NCBI RefSeq assembly: GCF_964199755.1
Contig: NC_133907.1
Span: forward strand, 1,741,001-1,805,000
Source of the DNA: Larus michahellis
Lineage: Eukaryota; Chordata; Aves; Charadriiformes; Laridae
Reading direction: 5' to 3'
Length of the DNA stretch: 64,000 bases
The position numbers and the translations under genes were made by a program. The notes below the pieces were generated by a model. That model had not been told where the DNA came from, ran no database searches, and worked only from the letters and a program-made list of their open reading frames with translations. Position 1 is the stretch's first letter; each line of letters opens with the position of its first letter. Positions 12,517-24,828 of the stretch are shown piece after piece.

Positions 12517-15500
12517 AGATATTAAGGCCTATGACGCTAACATGAAGAAGGAATATCCCAGAAACATCTCCCCTCTCGCTCCCCGTTTCTCACATTTAGT
12601 CTAATTAAGGCGCACTGCTTCTGGCAGTCAGACTTGTCAGGCTGCAGCACTACCTGGGGTGTTCTCTTGGGAAGTTACTCCCTCTCATTTCTGCCAGGAA
12701 GAACCCTGGGACCCGTAACTGCTTGGCTGAGTGTGGAAATCTCATAGTTACGTGTACACACACTGTGATTTTTTTTTTGCCTGTAGTTAATTTTGTGGAC
12801 GACATCAGGCAAACATAAACAAACCAAACAAACTTTTCCCACTGCAGACTTTTCCCACAAGGAGCATAACGCCTCACTGCCTGACTCTGGCAAAGCTGGC
12901 TGATGCCCAGGACAGCAGCTGTCACGAGGTGGATGGCAAACAAATGCTTTGCTTCGTGACTGAATATTTAACTATTTTAAATCCCATTCCAGCTTCCCTA
13001 CAAAAATGTCATAGGAATGCTTTGTCTTTCAGTTTGTCCCTGTAAGTGTTTAACGGCTGGCCGTGATATCCGTTCTGGTGGGTGCTGTCATCGAGGCTGA
13101 CCGGTGTATGCCTCATTTACTCTCCAAGAACTTTTCAATATATCTTAGAAATCCACTTAAGATCACGGTGCATAGTTTCTAGGTTTCATTAGCTGCAATA
13201 CAAAAGAAGCTTGTGCTCCTTTTTTGTTGCTGCTCGGACCTTGATACTCACTAAAAGAAGCTCTCCAGGAAATGAGCAGCGTAGGGAGCTTACATTGAAT
13301 TCTGCTGTTAACACGGCTGTGTGGTGTCAGGGAAGATATAATTCAGTTCTGCCTCAGATGAAAAATAATTGCAAAGGGAGGTTCCTCTTGCTGCCGTCTT
13401 TGGGTCTGCTTGTGAAAACCAGGACTCGGAATTTCAGCTGGCTCAGAAGAACAGAAAATAAAGGAACTGGCTTTTACCCTGGCCTTGCACTCAGGTTATC
13501 AGAATAATAAGCTTCATTTACTAGTTTGGATTATGTGTATCGTTTCTTCAGAATTTAATTTTTTTTCATTGTTAAACTGAATTACATGCTCCAGAGAACT
13601 GTATTTCTATGGCATGTTTTTAATAACTTACTTCAGATTTATGTCTTCTTTTGTGGCGTGATTCTCTGAACTCAAAGGTATTGACAGAGGTGGATCTGCA
13701 ATTCGGGACGTGTTCCCTATAACTGTTCCCTCCCCCTGGTCCTAGAACCCGGGCTATTTTTGTTAGAATCAGTATGAATATCCCAATGATAACGTAAGCG
13801 GAATTTGCTGTCATTTTGGTCTGAATGAGGCAGTGCGCTTCCCTGGATTTCACGCACGATGGAGATAAGGCTGTGGCGTGGAGGACTGAGGAACAAATCT
13901 CCTTTTCGTGTAGTGAATTTCAGAACGGAATTCAATTTCCCAGAGACTTCCATGCATGGGTAGTGCAGCGCGCTCTGTGAAGCGAGGAGTGCGATTCTGG
14001 CAGCTCCTTGGCACTCGCAGCTGCCATCGCCATCGCGCCCTTTGCCATTGCTCACACGCGGCCCTGGGTACTGCGGCGCCTAAAGAGAAAAAGTAGAGTG
14101 TGATAGAGAGGGATTGGCAACACAACAGCGTGTAATACAATAGCTGCTCCTTCACCCGCTGCCCGCTATTCCGTAACCTCCCTCCATGCCTTTGAAACTT
14201 TTTTACTAAAGATTGGCCTGAAACCGAACATCTTTTAACCTTGGAAAGTCCATTCAAATTTCATGACTTTTAGCCTGTGTAATAAGCCAGGCCGAATCCT
14301 TGTGCTTGAGGAAGCTTTGGATCTGAACTCTCACTTTGTGGCTCAGATCTCCTTCCCTCCTCTTTTTTTATTTCATCAGTAAGCAGGGAAGGAGCAGAAG
14401 ATAAAAAGCTGTGGCAGATGATTACCCCACATTTCTCTCTGGTACATGGAGGTGTTTGTGAAGGTTTCATTGGCACGAGTGAAACAGCATTCCCCTTTAT
14501 TAAGTCTCCCTCCTAATACTGAACCTGTAGTCAATTCCTGATGGGAGTATAACATAATCTTGGGATTTGCAAAAGATTTAATTACACCATTACAGCCTAA
14601 AGACGTTTCTCCCTTTTCCTAATGTGTTAAATTACCTGCATCACTCCTGTTTCTTAAGCCGTCAACTGGAGATAGATGAGTGGCTGCAGAAGCACGTAAA
14701 GGTTAAAGATCAATTCTGTCGTTACACGTAGCGCCACACTTCCGTAAGACCATATAGAGTGGGGTAAGAGCCCGCGGGGGTAATTCACAGCGGGAGCCCC
14801 TGGGTGTCACGGAGCAGTACATCACGGATACCGGCTTCCTGCACTCACCAGCTGTGATGGGATCTTAGTTGTGTTTAGTGAAAAGTTACCCTACCTGCAT
14901 CATGAGGTTATGATACGCACCTCAGTAGATAAATGTCACGCATGGCTAATTAATTACTCTAAAGGGCATGGATTGCACAGTATGTCAGTGACAGGGAGCC
15001 CATATTGCATTTTGCACAACAGTTTATTTTAAATGAAACAGCTTGAAGTTGTTTCACATCAGATTTGCTTAATTTTGATTTGAGATATGCAGAATAAATA
15101 TGTTTCCTTATTAGTCTTGATTTTTAACTCACAGAAGAGAGTCGTGTATGAGTGGCTGCAGGTGCATAAAGGAGGGCGAGTGGCCCGTGGTGCGTACCCG
15201 GGGACACCAGCACTGAGGCAGCCGGCAGCTCACCGCTCTGTTTGCAAACCCAATGTCATTGGGATCCAGGTTAATAAGGAAGCATATTGCATGTGACTGA
15301 AACGAGAGAATCTTGGAAATCAGGCCAAGGGCTTCCCATTATGAATATTGCAGTTCCACTAGCCAAATCCAGATCAAAAATGGTCAGTAACAGCATAAAT
15401 CTAAGTGTCTGTCTACAGCATTCTATGTCTATTGTAGTAGCAAGCATGGCATTTTTGATGCATTAATAAAAATTCTAGTCTAGGTAGTTCTTCTTCTGGG

Positions 15501-16432
15501 TTATGCTGACCTGGATCAAAGCAGCCTAACTCCCGAAATCACGACTGTGGCTGAGAACAGTATTGACGTGCTGTAATTTACAAAGAAAAATGAAACTAAT
15601 GATAATTAAGCTGCTAAACCCCACCCTTCTAAATCAGTAAGAAATCATCAGAGCTGTCTTTCCTCGTTCTTCCCACAGTACCAAGTGGCATACTTGACAT
15701 CAAAAGAGCACTTTAAACTTAGCGGGGTGGCTTTATTCCCTCATTGTTCTTTTCCACATGCCTGTCCCTTCAAAGTGAGCAATGTTGTGGAGTTTTTTTC
15801 ACCCATTTCCTTTCCTTTTCTCTACCCTTCTCTCTAACTTTGACTTCTCTGGCACTCCGGTGCCTGTGATCCCGTCCCAACGCTCTCCGATGTGCAAGCC
15901 GTGGACAGCAAGGCACCTACTATCAAAGCAGAGAGGTTCCCTCACTTCACACTGTGATATTGTTTTTTCTGGCTACGAAGTTCCCGGTGGCGTGGGAGAC
16001 GGGAGCACGCATCCTGCACTCCCTGACTCATCTTCAAAGTCACGTCTCTTGTTCCAAGGGCCTTTTAAGATGTTTCTTCAAAATATTTCTTTTAAAAAAA
16101 AGCTTCATACCTAATGATCATGAAGTGATTGAACACAGCAAATGTGTACAAATTCCCTGTCTTACAAAAGTAGGGTCTGGAGAAAGAGAGAAGGCTGGGT
16201 TTGCGTCCTTTGTACTTAGGGCCAAGTTCTGGGCCAGGAGAGGGATTTTGGTGGGGAAACGGATTATCTCCCAGCTCTTCAGATCATCTGAAGCTGCTAT
16301 TGCTCTTTCAAATATACACTTCTGGGCTTAATTATACCTTATTTCAGCTTCCTCCTCACCCTTTGGCATTGATGTAAAGCGGCAGGCAGAATTTACTGGC
16401 AGTAGAGCTTATTAACATTAGTGCTATTGCTC

Positions 16433-16456
16433 ACAAAGGATGACAATGCAAATTGT
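16433..16456. promoter_or_regulatory. SOX/TCF plus POU octamer motif cluster
   Basis: ACAAAGG (16433-16439) is a SOX or TCF/LEF-type core. Four bases later 16443-16456 forms an inverted repeat, ACAAT-GCAA-ATTGT, whose two arms are facing SOX-type cores. An exact POU octamer, ATGCAAAT (16446-16453), is embedded in it. The flanks (16360-16510) are AT-rich and CpG-poor. The motifs are directly visible; enhancer activity is inference. Octamers are moderately common in AT-rich DNA, so the grouping, not any one site, is the evidence. Confidence 0.4.
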
Positions 16457-17325
16457 GTGGTGAGACTCTCATGCGATATAAACCAGCATCGGTTTAGTGA
16501 AGTCAGTAAAGGTATGACAGTTTGTGTCTGCAGAAGGACTACTCCATTAGTCCATTTTATGACTGGAAGTTAATGAGCTTCAGAATCATAAACGTAACGG
16601 CGTGGGTAACACGAGCGTCAGTGACAACCAGCCGTATCCAAGTGACGCAGACCTCAGGATGGGAGAAGACAAGACACGCAGTCCTGTTAGGGCATCAGCA
16701 GAAAGACCTCTCCTTGCTGTAACTGGAACTTCCAGGGCCAGCCCCCAAACGTGGCGAATCTGGTCACAGATGGTGCTGGGGGGTTCTTTCTTTCCCCTCT
16801 GCAGGTAGAATGTTTCAGCTTATACTGGAGATTTAAATCGTGGAGTCTTTTGGCTGGTAACTAATCTCACTGCGCACTGCTGCAGCATTACAGATTTCAT
16901 TTTCATGAATGACTGAAATTTTTGTTTGGAAGCAGTGGCTTGAAATGTATTTTGACTGGGAAAACATTGATCAACTTATTCTCTGCAAGCCTGTCTTTGT
17001 CAGACGTTCACGTGAGCCGGGCTCGTTTTAAGAAATCCTGGACTGTGCTTGCAGCGTCCTGTGATTTTACAGCTCTGAGCAGAAGAACTTGGGGTGATTT
17101 ATTTTTCTTCCTCTCTCCCCCAAGTAATGCAATTTTCGCAGAGAGGGCTCTTTTTTCCTGAAACCTCCCTAACCCCTTCAGGCTCCTTTGAAAATCCCAG
17201 CCTAAATTCGAAGTTCTTTCCAGGTGGAATTCTCCAGACAAGTGAAATCAATCCAGCACTTCTCACACTTACACACCTGCAGCTCATTTTCTCATAGGAA
17301 CCGCTCACTACAAATAGCACAGAGA

Positions 17326-17341
17326 ATGTAATTACATGTAA
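17326..17341. repeat. Overlapping palindromes with TAATTA core
   Basis: ATGTAATTACAT (17326-17337) is a perfect 12-base palindrome, and TTACATGTAA (17332-17341) is a perfect 10-base palindrome overlapping it. The first has a TAATTA homeodomain core. The next 350 bases contain several more ATTA/TAAT cores and no CpG until about 17400. A 3' splice-like tract, TTTTTCTCTCAG, ends near 17538. Confidence 0.55.
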
Positions 17342-17859
17342 CTTTTTCTATTATTTTTCTATTAAGGGATTCCTTAATGCAAAAAAAAAATCCCACTTTT
17401 TTAATAACGAATGAACAGAGAGATGTCTAAGCATCAAGAGGGTTTTAATTAGAAATGCTACCTGTAAGTACATCTAAACAGTTGGTAGCAGCCATGGAAC
17501 ACTTCTAATTATAATCATCATTTTGTTTTTCTCTCAGGTAGCTTAGCTCATTAATTACTTTAAAAAAATCAAGTCTAGCATTCAATACTACTGTGCAATA
17601 TAAAATTCAAATTAGACTGATATCGCTACCAAAATATTATGAGCTGATTTATATTAATGGTATTCCATGCACACAAATATCGGTAAGTTATTGTCTATAA
17701 ATAAATCGGATGTCATCGTCCAAACCTTTCGATTCCCGAAATTTACCTCCACGTAGCAAGTTTGTATTTGTCTTTTCTAGATGCTTTTCTCAGTTACCCT
17801 GTCTGCATTTCCATAAGTATCCATCAACCGTATGAAAAGCCTTCTACTGTATGTGCGTG

Positions 17860-17970
17860 CCGCCGTACCTACGCAGCGTTTGTGTGACCGCGCTTGTCCC
17901 CGCGGGCGCAGCTCTGATCCGCATGCACCGACCTGCCGGGCCTGCGCGTCTGTAGACGCGGGGAGTGCAG
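17860..17970. promoter_or_regulatory. Compact CpG-rich islet
   Basis: About 18 CpG in about 110 bases by hand count, among the highest local density in the window, between AT-rich flanks. No exon or promoter element (TATA box, initiator with an open frame) can be tied to it. An orphan CpG islet or recombination-linked GC-rich patch is possible. Confidence 0.4.
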
Positions 17971-18303
17971 GACTGCTGGCTATAGGCTGTTTCAGGAGCC
18001 TTGAATCCTGAATTCAGGATCAGACAGATCAGCGGACAGAAAGCAGTCTGGCCTTTGAGAGAGTACGTAGAACAAAACGGAGCCACCAAAGTGATGAGAG
18101 CAAATGAAGAGTCTGAAAGTTCATTTTCTGAAGATGGAAGCTTTCTCTAATTCCCCTTATGGTTTACTCGGCAAACCCTAGCTAGCTATTGCGCACAGAA
18201 AAGCAGGAAGAACTGAGAGATATGATAGTCTTAAAGAACGGCCAGCTCGTCGTCAGCTGGGCCATGGTCCTTAAGCAGCCCAGGGGCCTGAGGCTGAAGG
18301 AGC

Positions 18304-18360
18304 ATCTCAATGTTTCCTTCTTGCCAATAGAGCCCATTGTAAATGAGGGTTATTATTTTC
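18304..18360 (+). mobile_element. Possible second MIR-type tail
   Basis: CTCAATGTTTCCTTCTTG followed by GTAAATGAGGGTTATTAT resembles the region after the MIR core, where CTCAGTTTCC is followed by GTAAAATGGGGATAATAAT, with about 14 extra bases between. It lies just upstream of the better MIR core at 18380. It may be a second old copy or a coincidence. Confidence 0.25.
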
Positions 18361-18379
18361 AGTGGGCAAGAGGTGCAAC

Positions 18380-18453
18380 ATGTTCTGTGACCTTGGATTA
18401 GTCCCTGCATTTTGCTGTGGATCAGTAGCTTGCCTTCTCTGCCGAAAAGGGGC
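18380..18453 (+). mobile_element. MIR (CORE-SINE) remnant
   Basis: CTGTGACCTTGG is followed without gaps, at the spacing of the MIR core, by AGT, CT, TGTG and CAGT. After these come CTTCTCTGCCGAAAAGGGG, comparable to the MIR segment CTCATCTGTAAAATGGGG. MIR is an ancient tRNA-derived, L2-mobilised SINE shared by amniotes, long inactive. The tRNA-like 5' part with its A and B boxes is not recognisable. Divergence is high, and the call rests on the ordered, equally spaced matches by eye. Confidence 0.6.
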
Positions 18454-18647
18454 CTCTGGTGTCTGACATGGCCATATTCATTTCTGTGATGGCAGCGAGA
18501 AAGTCTCTGCTCTGGTACAGCTGAGATGAGTGATTTAGCCAACGCAAATAGGTTGATGTTCATTTTCTCTGTATTTGATCTGTACAGAGCAAAATACCTT
18601 CGTCTATGTGGGCTTCAATGCCATATTCATGAGTAATAGTGCACTAG

Positions 18648-18712
18648 GGTATCGATAATGCTAAAGGGTGATCTGAAAGGTCCCTTCCAACCTAGCGATC
18701 CTCTGATTCTAT
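18648..18712 (+). mobile_element. CR1 LINE, short 3' end
   Basis: The segment reads 'gggtgatctgaaagg', 'tcccttccaacctagcgatc' and ends 'ctctgattctatg'. This is the plus-strand 3' end of avian CR1 with its terminal ATTCTATG-type repeat. Only about 65 bases are left, so it is an extreme 5' truncation with no coding part. Its left limit is uncertain by about 15 bases. Confidence 0.85.
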
Positions 18713-21700
18713 GGCAGGAAGCACAGTACAGCAGTATCAGCCTCTGCTTTTCCAAAATGTGATGGGATGTTTGTCAAAGTCAGCCAATAACAGAAGAAAC
18801 TCCAGGTCGGGAATAAGACTGGCACTAAATTTAATCCAGTTTTAGTGGTATGGAGGGGATGAATGGCGTGTTTTGCAATTGGTCCATGAAGCTTTGTATT
18901 AAGTGTGTATATTTCTGGCTTTTCACCTGTTTTATGATTACTTCTGATCACAGATGCAGTCTAGCAGGATACATTTTCTCAGTGCAGTAAGCTCAGGACA
19001 TGGCAGGCAGTACAACATTCTTTTCCTTCTTTGAAATAATACCCTCACGTGGACAGTCTCTCACGGGGATGAACTTGAATTCCAAAATGGTGTTGGCTAA
19101 AGAAGGTCTGAGTTCAGCCTGCTAAAAATACAGCTCCTACATATTTGCTTTACTTTGCTCCTTTGTGTCCCATTGACCTAGATGAGGTCGCAATAGAAAA
19201 CTGCTTTGAATAAGAGCCTGACAAAACCACTGCTTTGAGGAAGACCCAAGCTGCTCACAAGGATGCGCTGAAAAATGGGACTGCACAAAGCTCCCCACCC
19301 CTCTCCTCACTCTCATCTCTGCCTGAGCCAGCGTGCTTGTGGCCGAGCCTTACAGTCCTTTGCATCTGGGTGCTTTGGAGGGTTTTGATACCTGTTGGGG
19401 ATGTGAGCTGAGGCTTTCCCTTCTTTGGTGCTATCGCAGAGAGCCGTTGCCGAGGATTTGATGTGAAGGAGTGCAGAGGTGTTGAGGAGCCAAACCATCC
19501 TTCTGAGGGTAACGATGCGCTGTCTCTTCTTTTTGCTGTGCTATATTCAGTCCAGTCTTCATGCAAATGTGTTATCTGGATGTCTGTTTGATGAGCCCAT
19601 TATCTACACAGAAAGCATCTTTGCTTTCAAGTTAAATATTTTCAAGAAAGCAGTGCTCCTTCTGGCGCTTTACTCAAGTTCACTTAGTTCCGTGAGGAAA
19701 ACTAACCATGAAAAGTCACTCTACTTCAAGCCACTGCGTTGGAATAATTTTGTGCTAGTTTTTCTTAAAGGAGAAAGGAACGTACCACCCTTGCTCCAGC
19801 TTTAGACAGGCGGTATTTTCTCCAGCTTTGTAAATGTTTACCTACTCATTTGTTCAACAACAGCTTATTTTCACACTGTAAACAAAGACCTTGTGTTTAA
19901 CAGCGTTAATTTGACAGTGTACAGTGTTGGCAACGTCCCACTGTATGTGGTGGCACTTGTTAAAAGGTGTATCGAGCAGCAAAGCTGTATTAAGCTTAAT
20001 AAGAACGATGCAGCAGTAACAACATCCATTGACTCGCTGGGTGGATGCGGGTCGGACTCGCTCAACTCGGAGCCCTCTGACTCTGTTTGCAAACCTCAGT
20101 AACTCAACGCAGGTGCTGAGTAGATTTGAGCACCAAGGGGTCTAAAAGGAGCACTTGGCTCTCTGGAATTTCTGTTCTGATTTATAAGCAACAGGAAACT
20201 GGAAAAATCTGTTCTCGTAAGTACCAAAATCAAAGTTCCAATTTGGTTAGGCTTACCTGAACAAATGCTTAGGTGGAATGCTCCAGAGATGCCTGCATTT
20301 TGTAAGTTTAGCTTATTTCTCTGCAATTTAAGTCTTAAACTAAGTCACTGTGGTATCAGAAACCTCACTGAATCCACAGTTTGCTTATTACTGTCAAATT
20401 CAGCTGGTATCTATGTTTCTTGGAAATCCAGAAGAATTTATGTGGGAGGTGGAGTGCTTGCTCTTGAATAAACCAGGATAAGAATTACAACTTAGTCTTT
20501 AAAAACGGCAGAATTTGTTACAGCGCTGTATAGTATGTACAGATTTTTCTCTCTGTGATCCAGAAATGATTGTGTTGTGAAATGCCAAAAGCTTAGGAGC
20601 TTCGGAATAACTGGAGGTAGTTTAAGAAGTATGAAGAAGTACTGAAGTATGTGCCTCAGAGGATTTTATATTGGTTTGTATTTGCAACAATGATGTCGAT
20701 AAATTCTGTCATTCATTTGCAAATTATATACTTAGTAAGTAGCTGGATTGCACCTGAAGAAGTGAAACATTGCTCGCTTTCTCCTCTTCTACCCAGGACC
20801 ATGCGTCACGTAGCAGTGGTTAAAAACCAGCTGCTAAAGTTGGCACCCGACGCCAGCGCGAAGCGGCTCCTCTGCACTAGTGTCTGGTGTGTTTGCACAT
20901 GGCTGCCTTCTACTGGAAGGCATCAGGGCATCGCAGCTGTCTCAGAACTGCAGCCAAAAGCTGAGGGGTCTTTTTCAAGTGTTTAGATGTCTGTGATTTA
21001 GTAATTAGAAGAACAGGGATCTATCTCTGGGTTTGCTGCCAATGCAAAGTTCAGCAGTTCGAAGATCACCAACACATGAAATATCTTTTCGTGTTAATAA
21101 GAGTTTTGTGATAAATGCTAGCGTATTGAGGTTTTTACCTCAAAATGTCTTTTCCGACAACTCAAAAGTCTGAAAGGCTATGGGGTTTTATTATAAATAT
21201 TAATTTGGTTATATGCCGGTGGGACTTAGCACAGACCCAGCATATGCCATTCTTCATGGGCTTTACGTTCAGCAAGAATGTACGCTGTCAGAAGACATTT
21301 ATACAGCACATGCTGTGTCCTGGTAACGGCCAACTCACTTTAATTGTATTTGAGTTTTGCTTGACAAAAACTGCAGGATTGAATCGACTTTGAATTGTCA
21401 TTTCCCCTGAATTGCTCGAACCCTCCCGCCCCGCCCCTGAAATATACCTAAATGATTTAAATGACTGCCTAGACACAGCTGTTAATAAAATGTTAATGAA
21501 ATCAGATCAAATCAGACCCATTATGGTTTAAACATTAATATTCCCTGACTGACACTGTGGTACAAAGCTGTGGGTGCCAGGTGTCCTCCAGGGAGGGGAT
21601 GTGGTAGAGCTGACGCCTGCCCACGGGTGGAAACCAGCCTGCGAAGGGATGGGTAAGAGCTGGTGATGTTTGTCTGGAGTTCGCTCTGCACTCGGCTCTT

Positions 21701-24700
21701 CGTGCTGGGAACAATTTTTGGAAGGTCGAAAACCCAGACGTCGTGGCATATTCTGAAACAGAAAGGTGAATCATTGGATTAATGTGTTGATTATGTTTTG
21801 CCACATAAGCTTACCTAACAGGACATTATCAAAGATATTTGGGACTTAAGCCACGGGTGAGCACATACATCTGCATGGTTAGCACTGCTCACGGAACACG
21901 TAATGTCTCGGCAGTCCTCCCGCTCAGTCCGTTCTACCCTTTGTTCTCTTCTCTTGCTGGACTGATAATAGGGAAATTCACGTGTTTTCCGGTTATTGTA
22001 TTGGCCTTTTCCCTTTTCTGGCTTAAAACTGAGCCCAGACTGTGACTATAATTTCTGGCCCGCCTGAAGGGAGCATTACTGCCGGGATTCACCCGGCGAC
22101 ATCCCTTGGCATTTTAGGCACATGGCGGTCGGAGCAGGGCTGCCCGCTGAATGCATCTCCAGGGGCAGGTCGCTGCCCTCCTGCCTCGTCGCACAGGTGC
22201 GTCCCTACGGAGCGGCTGGGGGAGGAGAGGATGAACCAGGGTTTCCTCCTGGTGAGGATCACCGCCTCTCCTTTCTCTCCAGCGGGGCGGACGCACGGGA
22301 AGTAATGCCAGGGATCTGTTTATGGATTATCTTACTTTGGGGATTTTTCACGGGATGGTCTTAGCACCCTTACAGACTACTAGTACTGAATCACAGTCTT
22401 CTGAAATTTGTATCTCAAGTCCTTAAAATGCACTAATCTCTCGCTGGAATATCAGCTACTAACCTTCAGTTATTTATATGCCAGTAACCTGCCCCCTTTT
22501 TGTCACTGCTTTTCCATACGGCACATACCCATTTCATTCAGCCCGACTACCTAGGACAAGCAATGTGTCCACTTTATCATTTTTATTGCTCTCTTCGGTA
22601 GTGTCTCTAGTTATCAATGTACCTTCTATAGAGGAGAGCTCTAAAATATATATATACACTATATCAACCTTGAACGGAGTTTGTGTAGCTGGAATTAATC
22701 ACCTCTGTGGTCCAATCCACTCCCTTCAGATGCTGAATACCTTCTGCTAGGTGCTAATGCTCCCAATTTCTACCAAGTTACTGTGAGTGAGAGTTTCTCA
22801 ACTCACAAATATAGTGTCCCGTGTCTAGTATTAAAATACCTTATACTTTCTATATGGAAGGATTGTGCTGCTCATTCACTTTCAATCTTTCTGTTAGTGT
22901 TCTGCTATTACAGTACTTCCCTCTGATTTTTCACTCTGATTAGCATTCTTTATTTTTATCTTTGTTTGTAGAATTTTGTTCCCATTATTTTTTTTCCTGT
23001 TCCTGGACAAAAAACTGCCTAAAATAGAGATTGCCCTTGATTTCTGCCCATCATTTAAACCATATTTCCTGTAAGCTTACTATCTATTCTCCGTTGTAAG
23101 TGCGGCAATTTCCAGAGCCTACCCAATTATTCTCTGTAGATAAACCCTAATTTGACTGGGACAACAGTGAATAAGATACGGCACCATGAATATGGTTATT
23201 GCTTTCATCAGCTGTGTTATCTAACAAAGCAGACAGAAACATGTCAGACAACTGGATGTACCAAGGATTCAGAAAGATAAGCAGAGTGTGCTTCACCCCC
23301 ACCAGATGACAAAGGTGAGCCAGCAAAAAGCAAAAAGCTTTTACCTCCTTCTGCCAGAGATCAGCAAAAAAATAGTCCTTTGTTGTGTGTGACCAGAGCA
23401 AGAGTTTGTGTGTTCCTTACCTGCATTATGTGTGTTTCTCGTCGTAATGCTTTTATGGGTGTTCTGCTGTTTCCCAAGAGATGGCCTCTGTCTCCCAAAC
23501 TTACAGCAGCACTTCAATATGGATCTAATTTTTTTCAAGAAGAGGCTGAAATTTCTGTCCCATAGATCCAGATACAAACCCTACGCGTGTGCGTTTGCAC
23601 AGCACAAAACGCTCCTTGGCGCGTGCGAGATGTGCACGTAGTAGGTAGGTGCACAGTGAGGCTGAATGACTGAGTACCTCCAGCTTTCACCTTCAGAGAA
23701 TACACAACTGGAAACCAAAATTCTGCACATACCATTTCCCCAACTTGCATCCCCCCCAAATCAGTTGCAGTGACCCAGAAACCAGAGAGGAGGAGGAAAG
23801 GAGGCATCAGCTAAACAAAGGAGCTTCTAAAAAAAGCTTAGAGCAGTAGCACTTGGGGTACGACATTGCGTCAATGCGCGATTCCGTCTGAGGTCCCACA
23901 GCGACGTATAATGCCACACCAACACCATACAGCGGTGAGCCTGGGAATCCTGGCAACTGGCTGTGACCGCGACGCGACGGTCTGCCCGGCGGGGCTGGGC
24001 TCACGGGAGCGACTGACTGGTTTCTAGGAAGCTTAGGGCTTGATTTCTTTAATCCTTTCTAACTTCTGCTTGGTAGAGGAAATAATAATTGGTTCTAATC
24101 CAATCATGAGGATTCTCCTTTTAGGTTGGACCCTTATCAGGCTATTGCGCTTGATGTCACTAAATAAGATGATTGTAATGTCTCATAAATTGTCACTGGT
24201 GCTTTGACAATACATGTTGTATTCGTCTGTGCTTAAATACCGTTCTGAACCATAACTTTAACTGGGAGACGTGAGAATATTATCAGGGAATGATTCACAG
24301 CTTTAGACATTACCCTCCTCTTGCAACGCATCTTCTCTATTACACTGTTTTGGTTTGGTTTTTTTTCGTTTGTCGCATTAATGTGAGCTGTGAGCAGAGT
24401 TCCAGAGGCAATGTATGGCATACAGGAGTTGTTATAGAACATTAAGTCCATCTCATAATTAAATGCTCTATCTATTTGCTTGTAAACAGTAAGACCATAA
24501 AAGAGGTAATAGAAAAAAATGATGTCCCGAGCGTAATGGTTTATACAAAATATGGCCAAAAGATCACAGCGTGGAAGCGCCAAGTCCTTTGGCTTTGTCC
24601 TTAACCCGGTAGAGTCAAGTTAGTGTCGTCCATGGGCTTTTGAACACAACAGACCGTCTCTTCATGGGTTTTGAGCATTGCATGGCAAGGATTCCCCAGC

Positions 24701-24780
24701 TGATGAAAGAAAGAATACGTTTCTCTGGATACAAAAGTACTTTAAAAAGGGAGTTTTGTAATCAATTTAAAAGATAGACC
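18713..24780. other. Gene-free stretch with one CpG islet
   Basis: No supported gene. The longest frame is 116 codons (24233-24583, minus), with no recognised similarity. An exact octamer ATGCAAAT lies at 19561-19568. The CpG islet at 22060-22300 is listed separately. No interspersed repeat is confidently visible. Confidence 0.5.
22060..22300. promoter_or_regulatory. CpG-rich islet
   Basis: About 18 CpG in about 240 bases by hand count, weaker than the other islets but clear against the surroundings. Short overlapping frames on both strands are side effects of few stop codons in GC-rich DNA. No gene is attached. Confidence 0.35.
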
Positions 24781-24804
24781 TGAATTAGTATTAGACTTTC
24801 CTTA

Positions 24805-24828
24805 TGTTTAATTAAGTCTAATTAAACA
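24805..24828. repeat. 10-bp inverted repeat with TTAATTA half sites
   Basis: TGTTTAATTA (24805-24814) and TAATTAAACA (24819-24828) are exact reverse complements separated by AGTC. Each arm holds a TAATTA homeodomain core, so the arrangement would present two homeodomains on facing half sites. By a rough calculation, arms this long at a fixed short spacing are unlikely by chance in 64 kb (well under one expected), although AT bias raises that. Confidence 0.6.

Larger units (their letters stand above)
9891..16432. other. Gene-free stretch with scattered palindromes
   Basis: No supported gene. The longest frames are 135 codons or fewer and match nothing. The twin palindrome at 10508-10540 and the alternating purine-pyrimidine run at 12483-12516 are listed separately. 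AT-rich, CpG-poor pieces at about 10680-10950 and 14930-15080 contain TAATTA and E-box-like cores and resemble conserved non-coding DNA, but this cannot be shown without alignment. Confidence 0.5.
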
